NCBI GenBank assembly: GCA_937141995.1
Contig: CAKZQX010000806.1
Span: 1-6,082, forward strand
Direction of reading: 5' to 3'
Length of the DNA stretch: 6,082 bases
Source: an uncultured Chloroflexaceae bacterium
Lineage (GTDB): Bacteria; Chloroflexota; Chloroflexia; Chloroflexales; Chloroflexaceae
The notes under the pieces were generated by a model, which was not told where the DNA came from, ran no database searches, and was given only the letters and a program-made list of their open reading frames with translations. Below are positions 1-4,448 of the stretch, piece after piece. Each line of letters begins with the position of its first letter. Within the stretch, counting starts at the first letter, position 1. Position numbers and translations under genes: made by a program.

Positions 1-357
1 GTTGGGATTGAGTCGCGCGGGTTTATCTTTGGTGCGCCACTGGCCTATGAAATGGGTATCGGGTTTGTGCCGGTGCGGAAGCCGGGGAAATTGCCTGCGG
101 ATACCTACCTGGCCGAGTATGCGCTGGAGTATGGTGTCAATAAGTTGGAGATTCATCGGGATGCCTTCGATGCAGGCATGCGCACCCTGATTATTGATGA
201 TTTGCTGGCAACTGGTGGCACGATTAGTGCAACATGCGGCCTGGTAGAACAGGCTGGTGGTATTGTCGAGGAAGTAGCGTTTCTGGTCGAATTGACATTC
301 CTGAACGGGCGTGAATGTCTTCAGCAGTATCCTATCTTCTCACTTATCCAGTTTTGA
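1..357 (+). CDS. apt: Adenine phosphoribosyltransferase, 3' part (5' end outside window)
   Basis: Apt converts adenine and PRPP to AMP and pyrophosphate in the cytoplasm (purine salvage). The frame is open from base 1 and reads 118 codons to a TGA stop at 355-357. Visible Apt signatures are [14 protein letters not shown] at the left edge, the loop [10 protein letters not shown], and the PRPP-binding motif [12 protein letters not shown], with its two adjacent Asp residues, about two thirds along. Family members have about 170-180 residues, so roughly 55-60 N-terminal residues lie to the left of the window. The internal ATG at 52 is not the start, because conserved family sequence runs through and ahead of it. 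The C-terminus ([19 protein letters not shown]) is normal for the family. No intrinsic terminator follows directly; a weak 6-bp hairpin near 385-407 has no T-run. The family call is firm. Confidence 0.97.
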   Translation, partial: VGIESRGFIFGAPLAYEMGIGFVPVRKPGKLPADTYLAEYALEYGVNKLEIHRDAFDAGMRTLIIDDLLATGGTISATCGLVEQAGGIVEEVAFLVELTFLNGRECLQQYPIFSLIQF

Positions 358-463
358 TTATGCGGAATACGACATGAGCCAATCCTATGGTTCCTGTAAT
401 CTATAGAAAGAACAGACAAGCAAAGAATAAACCGATTGTTTGATAGCAATGGGCCGGGTGTCG

Positions 464-500
464 TTGTTCTGTGGTTCTTTGTTCTGTGGTTCTTTGTTCT
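464..500. repeat. 15-base tandem repeat, about 2.5 copies
   Basis: Two exact copies of GTTCTGTGGTTCTTT (466-480 and 481-495) are followed by a third partial GTTCT (496-500), and the period extends two bases to the left (464-465). There are no mismatches. The unit is not divided into codons of a plausible gene. It looks like a simple intergenic repeat from slippage; no function is evident. Confidence 0.9.
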
Positions 501-610
501 CAGTTCTCTCTACAGTACAGTGTCCGACGGTACGATAATTCTGGGGGTGTCTCTGTCGGGTATGGTCGTCCAGCGTAGGTTTGCTATGGATGGCACACGC
601 TATAAACTTA

Positions 611-639
611 TTGCAAACTATTGACGCATATGTTATACT
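611..639 (+). promoter_or_regulatory. Extended -10 promoter reading towards rho
   Basis: A -35-like TTGCAA (611-616) is separated by 17 bases from TATACT (634-639), which differs from TATAAT at one position. TGT immediately before the -10 box gives the TGn extension. The predicted start of transcription is near 646, about 420 bases upstream of the rho start codon. It is the best promoter I found between apt and rho; none was convincing between 953 and 1068. Confidence 0.65.
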
Positions 640-645
640 TACATT

Positions 646-952
646 AAGGAACACGGTATTGCGCTGGCATCCTCTGTTGGTTTAGGAGCAATACCGGCTG
701 GTACTCCCAAGACGAGTTCCCCAACCACGTTTCCATACTCATCGGACAATCCAAACGCATTTCTTCGGCATACGCTGTACGGCGATGCATGTATTGAATA
801 ACAACCCTTTCTATCCACGATGCTTCCTCAAAAGAACAACACGCTATGTTAGCTATGCGAACATCGGTCCAGGTGTGGGCTGATTCAACCTGCCTGATGG
901 TGTATGCGTGGAGATGCCCCAATATAGTTTTCTACGCGCACCAAATTTTTTT
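646..952 (+). ncRNA. Candidate rho leader / attenuated small RNA
   Basis: This segment runs from the predicted start site of the promoter at 611-639 to the T-run of the terminator-like hairpin at 899-952, giving a transcript of about 305 bases. Its first structure is a perfect 9-bp stem, CGGTATTGC (654-662) with GCAATACCG (688-696), only eight bases from the predicted 5' end. Inside it TCCT (670-673) can pair with AGGA (684-687). No known riboswitch or RNA family was recognised. It could be a rho mRNA leader ended early by attenuation, or an independent RNA. Long leaders with transcriptional autoregulation are known for rho in other bacteria. That it is transcribed is inference only. Confidence 0.35.
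899..952 (+). terminator. Intrinsic-terminator-like hairpin upstream of rho
   Basis: The left arm GGTG-(TA bulge)-TGCGTGG (899-911) pairs with CTACGCGCACC (932-942). This makes 11 pairs, two of them G-T wobbles, with a 20-base loop. After three A's come seven T's (946-952). The T-run lies on the + strand side, so it would act on transcripts heading for rho, 117 bases before its start codon. The bulge, wobbles and large loop make it weaker than a textbook terminator, as expected if read-through to rho is required. Confidence 0.45.
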
Positions 953-1068
953 ATTGTGCCGTTTGAGCGGTAATACTGTTGCATAACCGCATTGTAAGGA
1001 TTTGCTTTGCTCTGGTGTGAACATGGTACTGCTCGCTTTGCATTGAACCTATCCTAAGGAGTATACGT

Positions 1069-2319
1069 ATGGTCAATGTTGCTGAATTAGAATCGAAAAC
1101 CCTGGCTGATCTTCGCGAACTGGCGCGGAATAGTGGTATTAGCGGGGTGAGTGGCCTCAAGAAACATGATTTAATCTTCAAACTATTACAGGCCCAGACC
1201 GAAGAGGCGGGAAATACGTTTAATGACGGTATTCTGGATATTGTTTCTGACGGGTTTGGTTTTTTGCGCGGCGAGCGGATGTTGCCCGGTCCCGATGATG
1301 TCTATGTCTCGCAATCGCAGATCCGCCGCTTTGGACTGCGTACCGGCGACCGCATCTGGGGGCAGATTCGACCACCGAAAGAGAGTGAACGCTTCTTCTC
1401 TCTCCTTCGGGTTGAGTTGATTAATGGGATGGACCCCGAAACGGCTCGAAAACGCCCCCTGTTTGATCAACTAACACCGATCTTTCCTAATGAGCAACTC
1501 CGACTGGAAACTGAACACAACATTCTCTCAACACGCCTGGTTGACCTGATTGCGCCGATTGGGCGTGGGCAGCGTGGGTTAATTGTTTCACCACCAAAAG
1601 CCGGGAAGACGCTGTTGCTCAAGGCCATTGCCAATGGTATCACCACCAACCACGCGGAAGTTCATCTGATGGTGCTCCTTATCGGTGAACGACCGGAGGA
1701 AGTGACCGATATGCGGCGCAGTGTCAAGGGGGATGTGGTTTCCTCAACTTTTGATGAGCCCGTGGAAGATCATACGAAAGTTGCCGAGATGACGCTGGAA
1801 CGTGCCAAGCGTCTGGTGGAAGGCGGGATGGATGTGGTGATCTTGATGGACTCCATCACTCGTCTGGCCCGGGCCTACAATTTGGATATGCCGCCGAGCG
1901 GGCGTACGCTCTCCGGTGGTATTGACCCGGTGGCGCTCTATCCGCCCAAACGCTTCTTTGGCGCGGCCCGTAATATCGAGCATGGCGGCAGTCTGACGAT
2001 TATTGCCACCTGTCTGGTTGATACGGGTAGCCGCATGGATGATGTGATTTACGAAGAGTTTAAGGGAACCGGTAACATGGAACTGCATCTTGACCGGCGT
2101 CTGGCCGAGAAGCGGATCTTCCCGGCTCTCGACATTCAGCGCAGTAGTACCCGGCGCGAAGAGTTGCTGTTGCCACCCGAGTTGCTGCGCCAGGTCTGGA
2201 CGTTACGGCGGATGGTCAGTATGCTTGGTGATAATGAGGGCACCGAGTTGATGCTGACGCGCATGGCGAAGACACGCACCAATGAAGATTTCCTGGCGAC
2301 GCTCAGTAAGAATCCCTGA
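1069..2319 (+). CDS. rho: Transcription termination factor Rho
   Basis: Rho is a hexameric RNA-dependent ATPase and helicase that binds nascent RNA and releases RNA polymerase. The product has 416 residues, close to the 419 of E. coli. The Rho N-terminal fold is at about 4-42 and the cold-shock-like RNA-binding domain at about 52-118 (RNP1-like DGFGFLR at 61-67). The ATPase follows: P-loop SPPKAGKT 174-181, catalytic-region ERPEE 207-211, Walker B VVILMD with Asp261, Q-loop around GRTLSGGID 278-286, and R-loop KGTGNMEL 332-339. A constant offset of 4 relates these to E. coli numbering. The usual Asp before ERPEE (E. coli Asp210) is Gly206 here. The ATG start is set by AAGGAG at 1056-1061, seven bases upstream. 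Control may act through the long leader with its hairpin at 899-952. Confidence 0.99.
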   Translation: MVNVAELESKTLADLRELARNSGISGVSGLKKHDLIFKLLQAQTEEAGNTFNDGILDIVSDGFGFLRGERMLPGPDDVYVSQSQIRRFGLRTGDRIWGQIRPPKESERFFSLLRVELINGMDPETARKRPLFDQLTPIFPNEQLRLETEHNILSTRLVDLIAPIGRGQRGLIVSPPKAGKTLLLKAIANGITTNHAEVHLMVLLIGERPEEVTDMRRSVKGDVVSSTFDEPVEDHTKVAEMTLERAKRLVEGGMDVVILMDSITRLARAYNLDMPPSGRTLSGGIDPVALYPPKRFFGAARNIEHGGSLTIIATCLVDTGSRMDDVIYEEFKGTGNMELHLDRRLAEKRIFPALDIQRSSTRREELLLPPELLRQVWTLRRMVSMLGDNEGTELMLTRMAKTRTNEDFLATLSKNP

Positions 2320-2374
2320 CCTGGATGAGCTACTGCGCATGGTGCTAAAATCGGCAGCACTATCGTTCATGTCC

Positions 2375-2412
2375 ATACGTTCCCATTTACCCGGACACAA
2401 CGTATAAGGAGG
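2375..2412 (+). promoter_or_regulatory. Inverted repeat abutting the Shine-Dalgarno sequence of the AIM24-family gene
   Basis: ATACGTT (2375-2381) pairs perfectly with AACGTAT (2399-2405) over a 17-base loop. The right arm runs directly into the Shine-Dalgarno AAGGAGG (2406-2412), which lies six bases before the ATG at 2419. GTCC (2371-2374) and GGAC (2393-2396) could form a competing pair. The position suggests an effect on translation initiation or an operator; neither is shown. No good promoter was seen in 2320-2418, so the gene may be co-transcribed with rho. Confidence 0.3.
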
Positions 2413-2418
2413 TATTTA

Positions 2419-3252
2419 ATGAGTACACAAAATTACTACGATCATACCCCCGGTGAGCGGATCGATCTACCGGATCCAACCGTGGTGGATAAAGGGCGTG
2501 GCACGACGGGCATCGAGTACCAGATTATCGGCACGACGCTGCAGGCGGTTGTTATTCAACTGGCAGAGGGTCAACAGGTCTTCTCGGAGCGCGGCGGTAT
2601 GAGCTGGATGAGTGCCAACGTCGATATGCAGACAAATATGGAAGGTGGTCTTGGTGGTGCCTTCAAACGCATGTTCTCGGGCGAGTCGATTTTCATGGTG
2701 ACGTTCAGCACGCGCGGTGGCGAGGGTCTGGTCGGCTTTTCGGCGGAGTTCCCCGGAAAGATTGTGCCGCTGCATCTGGGACAGGGGCAGCAAATTATCT
2801 GCCAGAAAGACGCATTTATGTGCGCTGAACGCAGCGTGCAACTGGATATTCACTTCCGGCGGCGTCTGGGCAGCGGGTTCTTTGGCGGTGAAGGCTTTAT
2901 TATGCAGCGCCTGACCGGGCCGGGGTTGACGTTTGTGGAATTGGACGGTGAAATCGTCGAGTATACGCTGGAAGCCAACCAGGTGCTCAAGGTGGATACC
3001 GGCCATGTGGCGATGTTTGAGCCCAGCGTTGACTTTGATGTCGAGATGGTGCGCGGGTTTAAGAATGTCTTATTCGGGGGTGAGGGGTTGTTCCTGTCAA
3101 CTCTGCGTGGTCCCGGGCGCGTCTGGCTCCAGACCATGCCGGCGATGAACCTGGCCCGCAAGATTGCGCAGTATATGCCCAGTTCGGGCGACAGTGGCAG
3201 TAGCGGAGGCGGAGGGTTCAATCTTGGTAACCTCCTTGAGGGACGACAGTAG
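2419..3252 (+). CDS. AIM24 / TIGR00266 family protein
   Basis: The 277-residue protein matches the AIM24-like family (TIGR00266) by recall. Characteristic stretches are the N-terminal [15 protein letters not shown] (about 34-48), the glycine-rich segment with [17 protein letters not shown] (about 74-90), [14 protein letters not shown], the repeated F-GGEG elements, and the [13 protein letters not shown] motif near 235-247. The family is predicted to form a beta-rich trefoil-like barrel; its role in bacteria is not established. There is no signal peptide or membrane segment, so it is probably cytoplasmic. The C-terminal tail (about 256-277) is Ser/Gly rich and likely disordered. The start is set by a strong Shine-Dalgarno AAGGAGG six bases upstream. 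It lies 99 bases after rho on the same strand, with two hairpins after its stop. Family assignment is firm; function is open. Confidence 0.94.
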   Translation: MSTQNYYDHTPGERIDLPDPTVVDKGRGTTGIEYQIIGTTLQAVVIQLAEGQQVFSERGGMSWMSANVDMQTNMEGGLGGAFKRMFSGESIFMVTFSTRGGEGLVGFSAEFPGKIVPLHLGQGQQIICQKDAFMCAERSVQLDIHFRRRLGSGFFGGEGFIMQRLTGPGLTFVELDGEIVEYTLEANQVLKVDTGHVAMFEPSVDFDVEMVRGFKNVLFGGEGLFLSTLRGPGRVWLQTMPAMNLARKIAQYMPSSGDSGSSGGGGFNLGNLLEGRQ

Positions 3253-3254
3253 TC

Positions 3255-3290
3255 GTAGCATCCGTGCTATCTTGTTGTGCAGGATGCTAC
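3255..3290 (+). terminator. Hairpin just after the AIM24-family gene, no T-run
   Basis: GTAGCATCC (3255-3263) pairs perfectly with GGATGCTAC (3282-3290). An inner TGC/GCA pairing after a one-base bulge extends the stem to 12 bp. It begins two bases after the stop codon. No T-run follows, so it is more likely a 3'-end stabiliser or part of Rho-dependent termination than an intrinsic terminator. Confidence 0.5.
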
Positions 3291-3305
3291 CCGGTAATGC
3301 CGAGA

Positions 3306-3350
3306 ACGGGGTGACATCACGGCACCGTGTGGTGGTTTGTGTCACCCCGT
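3306..3350. repeat. 11-bp perfect inverted repeat with nested hairpin
   Basis: ACGGGGTGACA (3306-3316) is the exact reverse complement of TGTCACCCCGT (3340-3350). The loop holds a second small hairpin, CACG (3318-3321) with CGTG (3326-3329). A 12-base palindrome TTACGCGCGTAA follows at 3362-3373. No T-run is present in either direction. It probably marks the 3' end of the rho/AIM24-family transcript. Confidence 0.6.
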
Positions 3351-3456
3351 GGTTTGCGGAGTTACGCGCGTAAAACGGCAGCGGCATTATGCAGCGTGTT
3401 GTTTTGGTCGCGGTGCCGCAGATCGCCGTTCCTACCGCCTCATCCAATCTTAAAAT

Positions 3457-3476
3457 CAGACAGACCGAGCAATCAA
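3457..3476 (+). other. Possible guide segment of the HEARO-like RNA
   Basis: In IscB systems the guide is the 5' extension of the omega RNA, taken from DNA flanking the element. If the RNA scaffold starts at the GTGA of 3477-3480, the guide would be these roughly 20 bases. A -10-like TAAAAT lies at 3451-3456 with a poor -35 match; it would start transcription near 3463 and give a 14-base guide. The assignment depends entirely on the HEARO call. Confidence 0.3.
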
Positions 3477-3745
3477 GTGAGACAAGGACACTACGGTAGG
3501 CGCAACCTGACGGCAGGTGTCCTGTTGCGCCATTTCTTGTGCCGCCATTCAGCACAACGCAGGCGCTGAACGTATGCCGTGGTGGATGATCTCGTTGGGA
3601 ATCCGGGGGTCTTCGAGCAAGGCGTCCCCTTGAACCGGGCTGCGATGGGATGCCTGACCAGGTCTCCAATCGTGGTGGCAATAACGCAGCCAGGTGGAAG
3701 GGAACCACCTGGCCGGGGCAGCCTACACGCATAAGGAGGGGCAAA
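3477..3745 (+). ncRNA. HEARO-like (IscB/IsrB omega RNA-like) structured RNA, orphan
   Basis: No open frame here looks coding, but the stretch is dense in pairing. Stem AGGACAC 3485-3491/3517-3523 interlocks with GGCGCAAC 3499-3506/3524-3531 as a pseudoknot. Hairpins follow at 3548-3553/3565-3570, 3618-3622/3628-3632, 3643-3650/3665-3672 (one mismatch) and GCCAGGTGG 3689-3697/3705-3713 with loop AAGGGAA. A stem 3673-3679/3721-3727 with a 2x2 internal loop encloses the last hairpin. The order, a GTAGGCGCAACCTGAC-like 5' motif, a GCGATGGG segment, the late AAGGGAA-capped hairpin and the terminal AAGGAGG fit my memory of HEARO RNAs. These lie next to ATGA or GTGA (here GTGA 3477-3480) and precede IscB genes. 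They supply the guide RNA for the nuclease. Here no nuclease frame follows; only about 90 bases remain before the convergent gene. A covariance search was not possible. Confidence 0.6.
3732..3739 (+). promoter_or_regulatory. Orphan Shine-Dalgarno sequence at the end of the HEARO-like RNA
   Basis: TAAGGAGG is a full-strength ribosome binding site, yet no ATG, GTG or TTG lies at the usual 5-10 base distance. A TTG at 3754-3756, 14 bases on, opens only 15 codons. In IscB loci the omega RNA ends at the ribosome binding site of the nuclease gene, so this looks like the site left after the gene was lost, or a never-coding copy. Confidence 0.5.
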
Positions 3746-3808
3746 CGAGAACATTGACGACGGTAGATACCGCGAACTGGTTAACGCGTTCGTCGCATTG
3801 ACCATCGG

Positions 3809-3837
3809 ACTGGTTCACAACCGTGTTGCGCCAGTTA
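3809..3837 (-). terminator. Hairpin after the Roadblock gene stop
   Basis: Read on the minus strand, directly after the TAA stop (3835-3837), ACTGG pairs with CCAGT. Inside it CGCAAC pairs with GTTGTG over a three-base ACG loop. This gives about 11 bp with a two-base AA bulge on one side. No T-run follows. It is probably the 3'-end structure of the Roadblock transcript, which converges on the HEARO-like RNA. Confidence 0.4.
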
Positions 3838-4203
3838 TACCAGGTTGATCAGTTCGGTGGCAGTACGCCGCATATCCAGGAAGACCAGTCCCAGTTTGGC
3901 GCGGCTATGAGCCAGTGCCGTCAACACCGCCTCCTCACCGATAGCCATCAAGATAACGTAGCCTTCCTCACCACGGACAAAGACCTGGTCGAGTTGACCA
4001 CGCCGTAACTCACTTGCAATACGTTCACCCAGCGAGAGCATTGCGGCACTCATAGCCGATACGCGATCTTCCTCAACATCGGCAGGTAACGCCGAGGCCA
4101 TAATCAGGCCATCAACACTCACCACCGCCGACGCCTCGATATCTGGTGTATTCATACTTAAAGCCTTGAGATGCCGCACCATCTCTTCGGTTCTGCTTGC
4201 CAT
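3835..4203 (-). CDS. Roadblock/LC7 domain protein
   Basis: The 122-residue protein is a single Roadblock/LC7 domain, the size usual for bacterial stand-alone members. After an N-terminal helix (about 4-16) comes the strand-turn-strand IEASAVVSVDGLIMASALP (22-40). A long helix follows, VSAMSAAMLSLGERIASEL (48-66), then the strands DQVFVRGEEGYVILMAIGEEAVLTALA (72-98), and a C-terminal helix (about 108-122). Such proteins dimerise and, as with MglB, can act on small Ras-like GTPases in polarity or motility; here that role is inference, because no GTPase gene is adjacent. There is no signal peptide or membrane segment. The ATG start is fixed by AAGGAGG on the minus strand (4210-4216), six bases upstream. 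It has its own promoter at 4307-4335 and a structured 97-base leader, so it is probably transcribed alone. Confidence 0.93.
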   Translation of the reverse strand: MASRTEEMVRHLKALSMNTPDIEASAVVSVDGLIMASALPADVEEDRVSAMSAAMLSLGERIASELRRGQLDQVFVRGEEGYVILMAIGEEAVLTALAHSRAKLGLVFLDMRRTATELINLV

Positions 4204-4300
4204 TCAGCTCCTCCTTAAAGGCCGTCAGCCAGTTGTGGAAAAGAGGCTAGATTGTGCTGGGGCAAAACCAGCAATGTGAGGCCGTGGTAGACGGCCATTC
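4204..4300 (-). promoter_or_regulatory. Structured 5' leader of the Roadblock gene
   Basis: On the minus strand, from the predicted start site near 4300, GGCCGT pairs with ACGGCC (4291-4296 with 4280-4285, five-base loop). Next TGCTGG pairs with CCAGCA (4268-4273 with 4255-4260, seven-base loop). A second copy of GACGGCC (4220-4226) lies three bases before the Shine-Dalgarno sequence. It is perfectly complementary over 7 bases to the first GGCCGTC (4290-4296), so two alternative foldings exist. No known riboswitch class was recognised. Confidence 0.4.
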
Positions 4301-4306
4301 GCGCTC

Positions 4307-4335
4307 ATTCTACTACATTTTTTGATGAAGGGCAA
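4307..4335 (-). promoter_or_regulatory. Promoter of the Roadblock gene
   Basis: On the minus strand, -35 TTGCCC (4330-4335) and -10 TAGAAT (4307-4312) are separated by exactly 17 bases. They match the sigma-70 consensus at four and five of six positions. The predicted start near 4300 gives a leader of about 97 bases. Confidence 0.65.
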
Positions 4336-4353
4336 CTGGTTTTCTCGGTATCA

Positions 4354-4370
4354 ATCGGCAGCAAGCCGAT
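4354..4370. repeat. Small perfect hairpin between the minus-strand genes
   Basis: ATCGGC (4354-4359) pairs with GCCGAT (4365-4370) over the loop AGCAA. It lies just upstream of the Roadblock promoter and about 80 bases beyond the solute-binding protein stop. Neither strand has a T-run after it; role unknown. Confidence 0.45.
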
Positions 4371-4398
4371 AAAATCAGGTCAGAGTGTAATTCCTATG

Positions 4399-4419
4399 AT
4401 CTGCTCAGTATGAGCAGAT
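4399..4419 (-). terminator. Hairpin after the solute-binding protein gene
   Basis: ATCTGCTCA (4399-4407) and TGAGCAGAT (4411-4419) form a perfect 9-bp stem over a three-base loop, 29 bases beyond the TAG stop. It is not followed by T's on the minus strand, so it is likely a 3'-end hairpin or Rho-assisted terminator. It separates the two minus-strand genes. Confidence 0.5.
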
Positions 4420-4448
4420 GGCGTGCGTCGGGCGACTGGCGGGGTAGC

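Larger units (their letters stand above)
358..1068. other. Long apt-rho intergenic region
   Basis: These 711 bases contain no convincing gene. The longest open frame on the minus strand (644-922, TTG start, 92 codons) has no Shine-Dalgarno sequence and no recognisable motif. The region is visibly more AT-rich than the flanking genes. It contains a 15-base tandem repeat, an extended -10 promoter, a 5' hairpin, a terminator-like hairpin with seven T's, and the rho ribosome binding site. These are listed separately. The most likely reading is that most of it is a rho leader or a small-RNA locus. Confidence 0.6.

Noticed and set aside
621..639. TTGACG at 621-626 as the -35 box for TATACT
   Set aside because: The spacing to the -10 box would be only 7 bases. 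TTGCAA at 611-616 with a 17-base spacer is used instead.
644..922. Minus-strand open frame of 92 codons (TTG start) in the apt-rho gap
   Set aside because: It has no Shine-Dalgarno sequence and no recognisable motif, and it overlaps the predicted rho leader and its hairpins. A second minus-strand frame in the same stretch reads about equally well (ending VVGELVLGVPAGIAP), so a decayed gene cannot be excluded, but nothing supports a working one.
2467..3006. Minus-strand open frame of 179 codons
   Set aside because: It is antisense to the AIM24-family gene, which has a clear family match and ribosome binding site on the + strand.
3327..3569. Plus-strand open frame of 80 codons after the AIM24-family gene
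   Set aside because: It starts inside the 3306-3350 inverted repeat, runs into the pseudoknot, is basic and low in ordinary protein features, and has no Shine-Dalgarno sequence.
3590..3720. Cobalamin or other metabolite riboswitch suggested by GGGAATCCGG-like and GGGGCAG-like stretches
   Set aside because: The order and spacing of the conserved boxes do not fit, and no downstream gene is positioned to be controlled. The HEARO-like reading explains more of the pairing.
3491..3805. Minus-strand open frame of 104 codons in the convergent gap
   Set aside because: It lies across the structured RNA, has an unnatural composition rich in Arg, Pro, Ser and Thr, no ribosome binding site and no motif. 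The RNA explanation fits better.
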